This document shows, in pieces, positions 34,429-44,577 of a DNA stretch of 64,000 nucleotides. The notes beneath the pieces are model-generated. The model was not told the DNA's origin, searched no databases, and saw only the letters and a program-made list of their open reading frames with translations. This DNA is from Roseburia hominis A2-183 (lineage in GTDB: Bacteria > Bacillota > Clostridia > Lachnospirales > Lachnospiraceae), in assembly GCF_000225345.1 (NCBI RefSeq), contig NC_015977.1, positions 940,001-1,004,000 on the forward strand. Reading direction: 5' to 3'. Numbering within the stretch: the stretch's first letter is position 1; each line of letters begins with the position of its first letter. Position numbers and translations under genes: made by a program.

Positions 34429-35255
34429 TGTCGCGCGTATTATCATATGAAGAAAAAGACACATGGATTCACCGTCTGAGCGGGGTGACAAAGCTTTTGT
34501 TTTTCCTCCTGTGGTCGATCACCAGCATGATCTCCTACGATACGCGGGTGCTCTTGGTCATGCTTGTGTGCAGCCTGATTATTTTTGCCATGTCGAAGAC
34601 GAAGTGGAAGCAGGTCGGTACGGTATTCAAGTTCATCATGTTTTTTCTGGTGATCAATCTCATCGCCATTTTCTTCTTTTCTCCGGGACAGGGGACGAAG
34701 ATTTACGGAACGGAGACGCCGATAGTGCATCTGTTTGGACATTACACGTTGACAAAAGAGCAGCTGTTTTATGAGTTCAACGTGATGGTAAAATACCTGA
34801 CGGTCATTCCAGCGGTGTTCATGTTTATCGTGGCAACGAATCCGAGCGAACTGGCCGCTTCTTTAAACCGTGTTGGTGTCAGCTACAAGATCGGTTACTC
34901 CGTGGCGATTGCGCTCCGGTATATTCCGGATGTGCAGGATGATTTTGCAAAAATCAAGCACGCCCAGGAGGCGAGGGGAATTGAGATGTCTGGCAAGGCG
35001 AAGCTCGGCGACCGCATCAAGAACGTGGCGGCGATCATTTTCCCGCTGGTATTCTCCAGCATGGACCGCATCGACGTGGTCAGCAATGCGATGGAGCTCC
35101 GTGGGTTCGGAAAGCACAAGAAGCGCACCTGGTATATGGGAAAGCCGCTGGCGGCGGCAGACTATGCGGTGCTGATTGTGACGGCGGCATTTTCCGCGGT
35201 GGCACTGATGATTACCTTCAGCAACGGAAGCCGTTTTTACAATCCGTTTGTGTAA
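34428..35255 (+). CDS. ECF transporter transmembrane T subunit
   Basis: 275 residues, about six membrane segments, with the two ECF-T coupling motifs: AQEARGIEM and NAMELRGFGKHKK (the two A-R-G boxes that contact the ATPases). ATG overlaps the stop of the ATPase gene. It completes the S-AA'-T importer. Confidence 0.92.
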   Translation: MSRVLSYEEKDTWIHRLSGVTKLLFFLLWSITSMISYDTRVLLVMLVCSLIIFAMSKTKWKQVGTVFKFIMFFLVINLIAIFFFSPGQGTKIYGTETPIVHLFGHYTLTKEQLFYEFNVMVKYLTVIPAVFMFIVATNPSELAASLNRVGVSYKIGYSVAIALRYIPDVQDDFAKIKHAQEARGIEMSGKAKLGDRIKNVAAIIFPLVFSSMDRIDVVSNAMELRGFGKHKKRTWYMGKPLAAADYAVLIVTAAFSAVALMITFSNGSRFYNPFV

Positions 35256-35286
35256 TTAAAATGGAAGAAAGCGGGTTTAGAATACG

Positions 35287-36102
35287 ATGGAACAAATGGA
35301 AGCATTAAAACAGTCGATCCGGGAAAAAGGGAAGATGGTTGTTGCATTTTCCGGCGGTGTGGATTCGACATTCTTATTAAAAGTGGCACATGACGTGCTG
35401 GGAGATGGGGCGGTCGCAGTGACGGCTCGCTCCTGTTCCTTTCCGGAGAGAGAATTAAGAGAGGCAAAAGCATTCTGTGAGAAGGAGCACATAAAACATA
35501 TCGTGGTGGAGTCGGAGGAATTGCAGATTGAGGGATTTTCCCATAATCCGACCAACCGCTGCTACCTCTGCAAGAAGGAGCTTTTCACAAAGATCTGGGA
35601 TATTGCAAAGGAGTACGACATCCCCTACGTGGCGGAGGCGTCCAATCTGGACGACAACGGCGATTACCGCCCGGGACTGATGGCGGTTGCCGAGCTTTCC
35701 GTGCTTAGTCCGCTGCGCGAGGCGGGGATGAACAAGAGCATGATCCGCGAACTCTCCCACGGGCTGGGGCTTCCGACATGGAATAAGCAGTCGTTTGCAT
35801 GTCTTTCTTCCCGCTTTGTCTACGGGGAGGAGATCACCGAGGAGCGCCTTGGCATGGTGGACCGCGCGGAGCAGCTTCTGCTGGATGCCGGATTTCATCA
35901 GGTGCGCGTGCGGATTCACGAGAGCGGAACGAACACGATTGCCCGTATCGAGATCGGCACGGAGGATTTTGCAAAAATGTTTGCAGACGATTTTTACCAG
36001 AAGGTCAATGCGGCATGCAAGGAGATCGGTTTTACCTATGTGACACTCGATCTCGGCGGATACCGGATGGGAAGCATGAACGACGGCATCCGGAAAGCAT
36101 AA
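35287..36102 (+). CDS. larE: LarE-type ATP-dependent sacrificial sulfur transferase
   Basis: 271 residues. PP-loop AFSGGVDST near the N-terminus; NRCYLCKKELF and KQSFACLSSR, whose Cys matches the sulfur-donating Cys of Lactobacillus LarE. LarE adds sulfur to the nickel-pincer nucleotide of lactate racemase. The partners larA, larB and larC are not in the window, so it may serve a distant locus or a related sulfur transfer. A terminator follows. Confidence 0.88.
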   Translation: MEQMEALKQSIREKGKMVVAFSGGVDSTFLLKVAHDVLGDGAVAVTARSCSFPERELREAKAFCEKEHIKHIVVESEELQIEGFSHNPTNRCYLCKKELFTKIWDIAKEYDIPYVAEASNLDDNGDYRPGLMAVAELSVLSPLREAGMNKSMIRELSHGLGLPTWNKQSFACLSSRFVYGEEITEERLGMVDRAEQLLLDAGFHQVRVRIHESGTNTIARIEIGTEDFAKMFADDFYQKVNAACKEIGFTYVTLDLGGYRMGSMNDGIRKA

Positions 36103-36144
36103 TATTAAAACTGCATAGAATATAGAAATAGAGTAACAGAACAA

Positions 36145-36187
36145 AACAGAAGGATTCTCTGACACAGAATGATTCTGTTTCTTTTTT
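36145..36187 (+). terminator. Terminator after larE
   Basis: AACAGAA..ATTCT pairs with AGAAT..TTCTGTT, followed by CTTTTTT. Confidence 0.75.
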
Positions 36188-36212
36188 AGAACAAAAAGAA
36201 ATTATTTAATTT

Positions 36213-36246
36213 CCTACTTGACATATATATAAAGTAGGAGTATATT
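36213..36246 (+). promoter_or_regulatory. Promoter with operator-like inverted repeat, cystine-type ABC operon
   Basis: TTGACA (36218-36223) and TATATT (36241-36246) with a 17-base spacer. CCTACTT (36213-36219) and AAGTAGG (36232-36238) form an inverted repeat across the -35 box and spacer, a plausible repressor site. The region down to the start resembles the leader before cysT at 48725 (AAGTAGGAG, TATATTTC, ATATAAAA, TAGGAA, ATAGGA in the same order), suggesting shared control by sulfur supply. Confidence 0.65.
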
Positions 36247-36302
36247 TCTTATATCATATAAAACAGCTAGGAATAATAAGAAATAAGATAGGATGTGAAA
36301 AT

Positions 36303-36962
36303 GTGAACTGGGAAGTCATCTCGCAATACCTGCCGCTGTATCAGAAAGCCATGTGGCTGACACTCCGGATCGGCTGGATGGGAATTGCATTTTCAATCAT
36401 CATTGGTCTTATATGTGCGCTGATTGTACATTATAAGATACCGGTGGCGAGACAGATTGTAAAAATATATATCGAATTGTTCCGCAACACACCGCTTCTG
36501 GTGCAGCTCTTTTTTATCTATTTCGGACTGCCGAAGGTGGGACTTTCCATCTCCGCGGATGTCTGCGGCGTGGCGGGTCTGGCACTCTTAGGAGGCAGCT
36601 ATATGGCGGAGGCGTTCCGCAGCGGACTCGAGGCGATCGAGCCGATCCAGATGGAGAGCGCGTTAAGCCTTGGCATGACGAAGAAGCAGGCAGTGGTCTA
36701 TGTCATTCTGCCGCAGGCGGTATCCATCAGCGTACCGGCATTTGTGGCGAATGTGATCTTCCTGTTAAAAGAGACGAGTGTGTTTTCAGCAATCAGCCTG
36801 ATGGATCTGATGTTTACAGCCAAAGACCTGATCGGACTTTACTATAAGACAGCGGAGTGCCTGTTCTTACTGGTGGTATTTTATCTGATTATTTTACTTC
36901 CGGTATCCATCCTTGGAACATTGTTAGAGAGGAGGCTGCGCTATGCCGGATTTGGGAATTAG
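36303..36962 (+). CDS. Polar amino acid ABC transporter permease 1 (cystine type)
   Basis: 219 residues, His/Glu/polar amino acid permease family. Visible: ELFRNTPLLVQLFFIYFGLP and the coupling loop GLEAIEPIQMESALSLGMTK. GTG start after AGGATGTGAAAAT. First of four co-transcribed genes making a binding-protein dependent importer; cystine is suggested by the sulfur-linked neighbours but is inference. Confidence 0.88.
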   Translation: MNWEVISQYLPLYQKAMWLTLRIGWMGIAFSIIIGLICALIVHYKIPVARQIVKIYIELFRNTPLLVQLFFIYFGLPKVGLSISADVCGVAGLALLGGSYMAEAFRSGLEAIEPIQMESALSLGMTKKQAVVYVILPQAVSISVPAFVANVIFLLKETSVFSAISLMDLMFTAKDLIGLYYKTAECLFLLVVFYLIILLPVSILGTLLERRLRYAGFGN

Positions 36963-37620
36963 CGTCCTGTTTAAGGGCAAGAACATGATAAGGCTTCTGG
37001 GCGGTCTGTGGGTGGCGCTTAAGATCAGCCTGATCGCCGTGGTCATCAGTATTCCGCTCGGCATTCTGCTCGGCATCGTCATGACATGGAAGAATCCGGT
37101 GACAAAAGCAGTGACAAGAGTGTATCTGGAGATTGTCCGCATCATGCCGCAGATGGTACTGCTGTTTCTCGTGTTTTTCGGAACGACGCGGATGTTTGGC
37201 TGGAATTTATCGGCGGAGTTTGCATCGGTAATCGTATTTACATTCTGGGGAACCGCAGAGATGGGAGATCTGGTGCGCGGCGCGTTAATCAGTATCCCGA
37301 AGCACCAGTATGAGAGTGGTGCAGCGCTTGGAATGACGAGAAGTCAGATTTATTTTTACATTATTATCCCGCAGACCCTGCGGCGTCTGATCCCGCTGTC
37401 GATCAACCTGGTCACCCGTATGATTAAGACGACAAGCCTTGTGATGATGATCGGTGTGGTGGAGGTGTTAAAGGTGACACAGCAGATCATCGAGGCAAAC
37501 CGTATGGCATCGCCGAATGCGGCGTTCGGACTGTACGGAACCGTGTTTGTACTGTATTTCCTGGCATGCTGGCCGATCAGTATGCTGGCGGGACATCTGG
37601 AAAAGAAATGGAGTAACTGA
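36943..37620 (+). CDS. Polar amino acid ABC transporter permease 2 (cystine type)
   Basis: 225 residues. Second membrane subunit with [20 protein letters not shown] and the coupling loop [20 protein letters not shown]. It overlaps the first permease by 20 bases. Heterodimer of two permeases is usual for some amino acid importers. Confidence 0.88.
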   Translation: MPDLGISVLFKGKNMIRLLGGLWVALKISLIAVVISIPLGILLGIVMTWKNPVTKAVTRVYLEIVRIMPQMVLLFLVFFGTTRMFGWNLSAEFASVIVFTFWGTAEMGDLVRGALISIPKHQYESGAALGMTRSQIYFYIIIPQTLRRLIPLSINLVTRMIKTTSLVMMIGVVEVLKVTQQIIEANRMASPNAAFGLYGTVFVLYFLACWPISMLAGHLEKKWSN

Positions 37621-37621
37621 T

Positions 37622-38383
37622 ATGAAGGCAGAAGCAGAAGAATTGTTAAAAATTGAACATATCAAAAAATCCTACGAGGGAAACAAGATCTTAAAGGATC
37701 TAAGCCTGACCATCCACAAAGGAGAGGTTGTGGTTATCATCGGACCATCCGGATGCGGTAAGAGCACACTGCTTCGATGTATCAACGCCTTAGAGCCGAT
37801 TCAGGAGGGAAGCATTACGCTTCGAGGCGAGACCATCGACGGAAAGGCGAAGAATATCGCCGGGATCCGTCAGAAGGTCGGGATGGTATTTCAGAGCTAC
37901 GAGCTTTTTCCACACAAGACGATCCTGGAAAATGTGATCCTGGCACCGCTTAAGGTGCAGAAGAGAACAAAAGAGGACGCCGTTTCCGAGGCAAAACAGC
38001 TTCTGGAAAAAGTAGGGCTTCTCGACAAGTGTGACAGTTTTCCGAGACAGCTTTCCGGCGGTCAGAAGCAGCGTGTTGCGATCGTGCGTGCACTGATGAT
38101 GCACCCCGAGATTATGCTGTTCGATGAGGTGACCGCAGCGCTTGATCCGGAGATGGTGCGCGAGGTACTGGATACGATGTTAGAGCTTGCTAAGGCAGGA
38201 AGCACTATGGTGATCGTCACACACGAGATGTCCTTTGCAAGGGCGGTTGCAGACCGTGTGGTCTTTATTGACCAGGGAGAGATTGTGGAAGAAGGAAAGC
38301 CGGATGAATTTTTTACCCATCCGACGACAGAGCGTGCGAAAAAGTTTCTGCACACATTTGAATTTGAGGCAGTCCGCGACTAG
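37622..38383 (+). CDS. Polar amino acid ABC transporter ATP-binding protein
   Basis: 253 residues from ATG 37622, one base after the permease stop. Walker [10 protein letters not shown], signature LSGGQKQR, Walker [15 protein letters not shown], switch VTHEMSFA. Closest style is GlnQ/TcyC. A longer upstream frame overlaps the permease and is not used. Confidence 0.93.
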   Translation: MKAEAEELLKIEHIKKSYEGNKILKDLSLTIHKGEVVVIIGPSGCGKSTLLRCINALEPIQEGSITLRGETIDGKAKNIAGIRQKVGMVFQSYELFPHKTILENVILAPLKVQKRTKEDAVSEAKQLLEKVGLLDKCDSFPRQLSGGQKQRVAIVRALMMHPEIMLFDEVTAALDPEMVREVLDTMLELAKAGSTMVIVTHEMSFARAVADRVVFIDQGEIVEEGKPDEFFTHPTTERAKKFLHTFEFEAVRD

Positions 38384-38450
38384 AGAGCGGCACAAAAGGT
38401 TGATTCTGAAGCTTCGATGGAAGTTTGGAATAGAAAGAGAGGACAATATT

Positions 38451-39374
38451 ATGAAAAAAGAAAGATTAACGAAGAGACTGGCACTGTTTACAGCACTGAC
38501 ATTAACTGGAGCAATGCTGGCAGGCTGTGGCAATACAGATGCAGCGGAGAGCAGCAGTGATGCGCAGACAGGAGTTACCGCAGATACACAGGCATCCGCA
38601 GGCGATGCATCCGCAGATGTGGTATACCGCACCTTAGACGAGATCAAGGAGAGCGGCACAATCAACATCGGTGTATTTTCCGACAAGAATCCATTTGGCT
38701 ATGTGGATGAGAACGGAGAGTATCAGGGATATGATGTCTACTTTGCAAACCGTCTGGCAGAGGATCTCGGCGTGGATGTGAACTTCGTTTCCACCGAGGC
38801 TGCAAGCCGTATTGAGTATTTACAGACCGGAAAAGTCGATGTCATTCTGGCTAACTTTACCGTGACACCGGAGCGCGCGGAGGAAGTTGATTTTGCACTC
38901 CCGTACATGAACGTATCCCTCGGTGTGATTTCTCCGGATTCTGCAGTGGTTGAGAGTCTGGATGATCTGACAGCGGATGATCCGGTGATCGTGATTTCCG
39001 GTACAACAGCAGAGACCTACCTGACCGAGAACTATCCGGATCTGACCTTACAGAAATATGATTCCTATGCGGCAGCAAAGACAGCGCTTGAGAACGGAAG
39101 CGGTGTTGCATGGGCAAATGACAACACAGAGGTCATTGCATTTGCACTCCAGAACCCGGGCTATACCGTAGGTATACCGGAGCTTGGAAGCACAGATACA
39201 ATTGCGCCGGCAGTCAGCAAGGGCAACACGACCGTATTAGACTGGATCAATGAGGAGATCAAGGCACTCGGCGAGGAGAATTTTTTCCACGCAGATTACG
39301 AGGCAACACTGGCTGACACTTACGGCAGTGACTACGAGGATACGCTTGTGGTAGAGGGCGGCGAGACAAAGTAA
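38451..39374 (+). CDS. Amino acid ABC transporter substrate-binding lipoprotein (cystine type)
   Basis: 307 residues. Signal peptide with lipobox LAGC (about residues 20-24), a Ser/Ala/Asp-rich linker, then a type II periplasmic-binding fold: [58 protein letters not shown]. The site AGAGAGGACAAT precedes ATG. Fourth gene of the operon. Immediately after its stop lies a headless sulfate-binding-protein gene. Confidence 0.9.
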   Translation: MKKERLTKRLALFTALTLTGAMLAGCGNTDAAESSSDAQTGVTADTQASAGDASADVVYRTLDEIKESGTINIGVFSDKNPFGYVDENGEYQGYDVYFANRLAEDLGVDVNFVSTEAASRIEYLQTGKVDVILANFTVTPERAEEVDFALPYMNVSLGVISPDSAVVESLDDLTADDPVIVISGTTAETYLTENYPDLTLQKYDSYAAAKTALENGSGVAWANDNTEVIAFALQNPGYTVGIPELGSTDTIAPAVSKGNTTVLDWINEEIKALGEENFFHADYEATLADTYGSDYEDTLVVEGGETK

Positions 39375-39403
39375 GAACTGACCATGTAACGGAAGGTTCA
39401 AAG

Positions 39404-40117
39404 CACAGGGAACTGTATGAATCGTACAATGCACTGTTTGCGGAACACTGGAAGGAGCAGGCAGGGCAGGATGTGACGGTGATCCAGTCGCACGGAGGTT
39501 CCGGCAAGCAGGCACTTGAGGTGGCAAACGGCCTGGAGGCGGATGTGGTGACGCTGGCACTGGAGGGGGATGTGCAGGTGGTTGCGGATGCGGGAATGAT
39601 TGAGGATGGTTTTGAGGATGAATTTGATCAGGAAAGTTCCCCGTACACATCGACGATTGTTTTTCTGGTGCGCAAGGACAATCCGAAGAACATTGCGGAC
39701 TGGGATGATCTGCTCCGGGAGGACGTGGGCGTCATCACCCCGAACCCGAAGACGTCCGGCGGAGCGCGCTGGAATTATCTGGCGGCATGGTACTATTTTG
39801 AAAGTCAGGGACAGAGCGGGGAAGAGATCACAGAGAATATGAAGACACTCTATCACAATGTGCTGGTGCTGGATTCGGGTGCGCGCGGTGCGACGACCAC
39901 GTTTGCGGAGAACTTCTACCGCCCGTCGGATCCGGATGTTTTTTCCGATTATATCAGTACATCGGGGGAGCGCGTCATCACGGAACTGCCGGCAGACGGA
40001 AAATGGATCGTGGATGACATTGCACTCACGGATATTGCGCACTTTGGTGGATGGAGTGAGGCGTCGGCGAAGCATTTCGCGGACGGCGGAGTGTTTGAAG
40101 CAATTCATGAACAGTGA
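39404..40117 (+). pseudogene. Sulfate-binding protein, 5'-truncated
   Basis: Reads [70 protein letters not shown], all typical of periplasmic sulfate/thiosulfate-binding proteins, through to the normal C-terminus. The signal peptide and first part of the domain are missing; the frame runs back into the end of the preceding lipoprotein gene without a start codon or ribosome site. A deletion has joined the two. A GTG at 39473 is the first possible start but would lose part of the ligand site. A related cysT pseudogene lies 8.7 kb downstream. Confidence 0.82.
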
Positions 40118-40134
40118 TTAGGAAATTTACAGGG

Positions 40135-40172
40135 AACGCCCGGCAGAGCAATCTGCCGGGCGTTAAATTTTT
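40135..40172. terminator. Bidirectional terminator
   Basis: AACGCCCGGCAG pairs perfectly with CTGCCGGGCGTT, followed by AAATTTTT. It lies between the convergent sulfate-binding pseudogene and lacI-type gene and overlaps the latter's stop. Confidence 0.85.
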
Positions 40173-41167
40173 GCGCTGGATTCCCGGATGATAAGTTCTG
40201 TATCCAGAATCAGAGATTTGGGAAACATATCAGGATGGTTGATGGAATCAAGAAGAAGTTCGCATGCCGAATAGCCCAGCTGAAAACTCGGCTGGTTTAC
40301 AGTGGTAATCGTCGGACAGGTCATGATGGAGATGTCCAGGTTATCAAATCCGACGACAATAATATCCTCCGGAATACGAAGATCAAAGCGTTTAGCGGCA
40401 CGAATGACAGCGGCGGCAAAAACGTCTGAGATAACGAAAAAAGCATTTGGACGAATTTCATTATTCAACAGACGGCAGACTGCGGAGTATGCCATCTGGT
40501 AATTTACTTCAGGCAGGCTGACAATCCAGTCCGGACGAACGGAAATATCTTTTTTGCGGAGCGTATCAAGAAAACCTTCCTGACGCTTCACAGCATATTT
40601 AAAGGACATGGGACCGTTTATCATTGCGATTTTATTACAATTACAGGAAACAATATATTCTGCAGCGCTTGTTGCGGCACTATAGTCGTCTATGCTGACA
40701 TAAGGGTAATCCGCGTGCTCGTTATATTCGCTGCATTGAACTAACGGTACGACAGAGTGGATCATATCCAGCTGTTCCTTGGAGACATGATTCAATAAAA
40801 TGACTCCGGCGGCATGTACCTGTTTTAACAGATTGATAAAAGAGTAAATAGAACTCCGGTCAAGCGGGGAGTCGTTGATCAGCAGACGATAACCGTGTGC
40901 CTTGGCGGATACAAGGGCGCCGTCGATGACTTTCAGGTAGAAAACGTTATCGAGTTCCGGAACATTCAAAATAATAAGAGGCTGTTCGGTAGCCGCAGCT
41001 ATAGTACCCTTTTCGAGAAGACATCCCAGTGCGGACATGGCATTTTCGACTTGCTGGATGGTTTCGGATTTTACAAGTTCTCTATGACGCAACACTCGGG
41101 AAACAGTGGCAGGGGAGACCCCTGCTTTTTTTGCGATGTCTGCGACCGTAATTTTATCTTTTTTCAT
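40163..41167 (-). CDS. LacI-family transcriptional regulator
   Basis: 334 residues from ATG 41167 (MKKDKITVADIAKKAGVSP, preceded by AGGAGGCTC on the minus strand; a 14-residue longer form lacks a site). N-terminal LacI helix-turn-helix (SPATVSRVLRH), then a periplasmic-binding-like effector domain (VSIDDYSAATSAAEYIV, VVGFDNLDISIMTCPTITTV). Divergent from the sugar operon to its right, which it most likely controls. Effector unknown. Confidence 0.92.
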   Translation of the reverse strand: MKKDKITVADIAKKAGVSPATVSRVLRHRELVKSETIQQVENAMSALGCLLEKGTIAAATEQPLIILNVPELDNVFYLKVIDGALVSAKAHGYRLLINDSPLDRSSIYSFINLLKQVHAAGVILLNHVSKEQLDMIHSVVPLVQCSEYNEHADYPYVSIDDYSAATSAAEYIVSCNCNKIAMINGPMSFKYAVKRQEGFLDTLRKKDISVRPDWIVSLPEVNYQMAYSAVCRLLNNEIRPNAFFVISDVFAAAVIRAAKRFDLRIPEDIIVVGFDNLDISIMTCPTITTVNQPSFQLGYSACELLLDSINHPDMFPKSLILDTELIIRESSAKI

Positions 41168-41429
41168 ATCTCTGTGAGCCTCCTGTGTATCAATATAATA
41201 ATGATACACCAGTTTTGTTTATTTTGTAAATATAAAATGAAACAAAATGTGAAAAGTTTTCAGCTATATAAGAAATACTTTGGCGATTATTGACAAAATA
41301 AACGAAAATAAAGAAACAAAGCGCTGAAAATGCTTGAAATGACGATAGAATGATTGAATTGCTGAAAAAAATATGTTACTTTTGTTTCAAGAGAATGAAA
41401 GAATGAAAGAAAATATGAAAGGAGATAAC

Positions 41430-42461
41430 ATGAAGGTTGGAATAATCGGGTGTGGAAAAATTGCACAGGTTAGACATATTCCGGAATACCTGGAAAATCC
41501 GGATGTAGAAATTGTTGGATATTATGACTGGAATGCTGACCGGGCAGCAGAACTGGCAGCGCAATTTGGCGGCAAGGCATATAGCACGGAGGATGAACTT
41601 CTGGCAGACAAGGAGATGGATGCTGTCAGTGTCTGTGTGGCAAATAACGCACATGCAAAAGTTACGATCAAGGCGTTGAATGCTGGAAAGCATGTCCTTT
41701 GTGAGAAACCGATGGCAGTAACGCTGGAGGAATGCATGGACATGGTAAAAGCTGCGGATGAAAACGGGAAATATCTGATGATAGGGCAGAACCAGAGATT
41801 TGCAAAAGCACATGTAAAGGCGAAAGAGTTAATCTCTGAGGGAGTAATCGGAGACGTAATTACTTTTAAGACGACATTCGGACATGGCGGTCCGGAGACA
41901 TGGGGAATTGACGGTGCGAAGAACACATGGTTTTTTGACAAATCGCGTTCCGTTATGGGAGCAATGGCAGACCTTGGGGTTCATAAGACGGATCTGATAC
42001 AGTTTCTGCTTGATTCGAGAGTCATTGAAACAACAGCGCATATAACAACGCTTGACAAGAAGGACGCGCAGGGAAATCTGATCGGTGTGGATGACAATGC
42101 AATCTGCATCTATAAGATGGAGAACGGAGTGGTTGGAACCATGACGGCAAGCTGGACTTATTACGGGGAAGAGGATAATTCAACAATTCTTTACGGAACA
42201 GAAGGAATTATGAAAATATATGATGATCCGGTTTACTCTATTAAAGTCATCACACGCGGCGGTGAGAAAATTCTATACGACATAGACAAAATTCAAACCA
42301 ACGATAATCAGACGAAGTCCGGAATCATTGATTCTTTTGTGGAAGCAGTGGTAAATAATCATGAACCTGAAGTGAGCGGAAGGGATGTGCTGAATGCAAT
42401 GAAAGCAATATTCGCAAGCCTGGAATCTGCAAAAGAGAAAAAAACAATCATGATTCAATAG
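41430..42461 (+). CDS. Gfo/Idh/MocA-family oxidoreductase
   Basis: 343 residues from ATG 41430 (AAAGGAGATAAC ahead). NAD(P)-binding GIIGCGKIAQVRHIP at the N-terminus, and the catalytic LCEKPMAVT. The C-terminal beta-sheet domain binds a sugar or cyclitol. It opens an operon with an isomerase and a sugar ABC importer; likely oxidises the imported sugar or polyol. The exact substrate is unknown. A 260-base divergent promoter region precedes it, with TTGACA near 41290. Confidence 0.92.
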   Translation: MKVGIIGCGKIAQVRHIPEYLENPDVEIVGYYDWNADRAAELAAQFGGKAYSTEDELLADKEMDAVSVCVANNAHAKVTIKALNAGKHVLCEKPMAVTLEECMDMVKAADENGKYLMIGQNQRFAKAHVKAKELISEGVIGDVITFKTTFGHGGPETWGIDGAKNTWFFDKSRSVMGAMADLGVHKTDLIQFLLDSRVIETTAHITTLDKKDAQGNLIGVDDNAICIYKMENGVVGTMTASWTYYGEEDNSTILYGTEGIMKIYDDPVYSIKVITRGGEKILYDIDKIQTNDNQTKSGIIDSFVEAVVNNHEPEVSGRDVLNAMKAIFASLESAKEKKTIMIQ

Positions 42462-42473
42462 GAGGATACACGG

Positions 42474-43391
42474 ATGAAACTTGGATTTGTAAGTTCGATA
42501 CTGGATGGATGGTCTTTTGAAGAAATGATCGATACGGCTGCGGCACAGGGATTTGAATGTGTCGAGATCGCATGCTGGCCTAGTGCAGGGAAGACAGAGA
42601 GAAGGTATGCGGGGGTGTGCCATATTGATACAGAGACGCTTGATGATCAGAAGGCGGAGTACATCTTAAACTACTGTAAAGAGCGAAAAATAGAGATATC
42701 TTCTCTTGCTTTTTATCCGAACACGATGGATCCGGACGAACAAAAACGCGAAGAGAATATTCGACATCTGAAGAGCGTGATCGATGCCAGCGCGAAGCTG
42801 AACGTCAATATGGTTACGACTTTTATCGGGCGGGATCAGACAAAAAGCGTGGAAGAGAATTTAAAGCTGGTAGAGAAAATCTGGCCGCCTATTCTGGAGT
42901 ATGCGAAAGAACGAAAGGTGAAGATCGCCATTGAAAACTGTCCGATGCTCTTTGGCGAGGACCAGTGGCCTGGGGGACAGAATCTTATGACATCACCGGA
43001 GAACTGGGATAAGATTTTTGAGATCCTTGACAGCGAATATCTGGGAATCAATTTTGACCCGTCGCATTTTGTATGGCAGATGATGGACTACATCCATCCC
43101 ATCTATGAATATAAGGATAAGATTTTTCATGTACATTTTAAGGATATAAAGTTATATCCGGAGAAACTGGCAAAGGTAGGGGTTATGGCTTATCCACTGA
43201 AGTTTATGTCGCCTAAGCTCCCAGGATTGGGGGATGTAAATTGGGGAAAGTTTGTGAGTGCGCTTACGGACATTGGCTATGACGGATACGTATGTATTGA
43301 GGTAGAAGACAAAGCGTTTGAGAGCTCCAGAGAAGAGATTTTAAAGAGTCTTTTAAAATCAAAAGAGTATATCAGACAGTTTCCAATGTAA
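42474..43391 (+). CDS. Sugar phosphate isomerase/epimerase (TIM barrel)
   Basis: 305 residues, xylose-isomerase-like AP endonuclease-2 barrel. Metal and substrate residues are in IAIENCPMLFG, GINFDPSHFVWQ, FHVHFKDIKLY and VCIEVEDKAFESS. 12 bases after the oxidoreductase gene with the site GGAGGATACACGG. Catabolic isomerisation of the sugar oxidised or imported by its neighbours is the likely role. Confidence 0.88.
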   Translation: MKLGFVSSILDGWSFEEMIDTAAAQGFECVEIACWPSAGKTERRYAGVCHIDTETLDDQKAEYILNYCKERKIEISSLAFYPNTMDPDEQKREENIRHLKSVIDASAKLNVNMVTTFIGRDQTKSVEENLKLVEKIWPPILEYAKERKVKIAIENCPMLFGEDQWPGGQNLMTSPENWDKIFEILDSEYLGINFDPSHFVWQMMDYIHPIYEYKDKIFHVHFKDIKLYPEKLAKVGVMAYPLKFMSPKLPGLGDVNWGKFVSALTDIGYDGYVCIEVEDKAFESSREEILKSLLKSKEYIRQFPM

Positions 43392-43440
43392 TTGGACGGT
43401 AAGTACCGTTTCAATAAATAAAAGAAAGAAGGAAAAAACT

Positions 43441-44565
43441 ATGAGAAAGAGAATTTTGGCATTGGCAATGACAACAGCAATGGTATTGGGAGGAACAGCA
43501 TGCGGAGGATCAGATGCTGCGACGGAAAGCGCGTCGACATCACAGGCAGCTACAGAAAAACAGAACACCGGAGAAAGCGAAAACGGGGATAGCACGCATA
43601 TCTATGTTTTGACAGCACCGGAGGACCATGGCTGGACAGGTTCTGTTGCAACATTTGCAAAGGAGAAAATCGAGGAAGTAAATGCAGCAGGAACATACAC
43701 AAGCGAGCTGATTACTTCAGCGGATGCTTCAGAGCAGATTAGAAATATTGAGGATATCCTCTCAAAAGGTGAGAAAAATATCGCGATTGTTATTCAGCCA
43801 ATTGATGACACAGTGCAGTCGGCGATCCAGCAGATCGTGGATGCAGAAATACCATATGTAGCATTTGACCGGATCATTGATGGTGTTGCATCGAGCGCTG
43901 TATCGAATGTAAAAGGCGACAATGAAGGAATCGGTGTCGCCGCGGCAGCATATTTCGTATCCTGCGGAATGCAGCCGGGGGATGAGGTATATGTATATGA
44001 GGGCGATACCTCTTCGGTAACAACACTCCGTGACCAGGGATTTAAAGAATATCTGCTTGGAAATGCAGAGTTCGAGGACGCTACGATTGAGGATTCCTTA
44101 AAGTGGACAGAAGAGCAGGTGGAAAGTGCAATCACATATTCAGGAGCAATGAACTGGAGCAGATCAGATACCAAGACCGCATTTGAGTCATTGATGAGTG
44201 ATGCTGGAAACGCTGATACAAAGTGGTTCTATGCGGAAGATGATGAGCTTGCAATGGGTATTATCGAGGCGCTCAACGGCGGTGGAATCGATGAGACAAC
44301 CAAAGAGGCATTTCTTGCAAATCAGCCGGTAATCAGTGGTTGTGGCGGACTGGATGAATTTTACGGAATGCTTCGCGGCGAAAATTATACAGAACTTACA
44401 GCCCAGTTTGGAGGTCTGGTATCTGTTACATATAGTCCGTCGATGATTCAGACAGCAATTCAGGATATGGTAGATTATCTTGATGGAAAAACGGTACCGC
44501 AGGATCATGTGATTGAATGTGAAAATGTGACATCTGAGAATGTGACAGAGTACGAAGGATTCTAA
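43441..44565 (+). CDS. Sugar ABC transporter substrate-binding lipoprotein
   Basis: 374 residues. Signal peptide ending at a lipobox GTAC (about residue 21), low-complexity linker, then a type I periplasmic-binding fold (RbsB/XylF kind): VLTAPEDHGWTGSVATFAKE, NIAIVIQPIDDT, AFDRIID, WFYAEDDELAMGIIEAL. Feeds the ATPase and permease downstream. Confidence 0.9.
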   Translation: MRKRILALAMTTAMVLGGTACGGSDAATESASTSQAATEKQNTGESENGDSTHIYVLTAPEDHGWTGSVATFAKEKIEEVNAAGTYTSELITSADASEQIRNIEDILSKGEKNIAIVIQPIDDTVQSAIQQIVDAEIPYVAFDRIIDGVASSAVSNVKGDNEGIGVAAAAYFVSCGMQPGDEVYVYEGDTSSVTTLRDQGFKEYLLGNAEFEDATIEDSLKWTEEQVESAITYSGAMNWSRSDTKTAFESLMSDAGNADTKWFYAEDDELAMGIIEALNGGGIDETTKEAFLANQPVISGCGGLDEFYGMLRGENYTELTAQFGGLVSVTYSPSMIQTAIQDMVDYLDGKTVPQDHVIECENVTSENVTEYEGF

Positions 44566-44577
44566 TTTGGTAAACCA

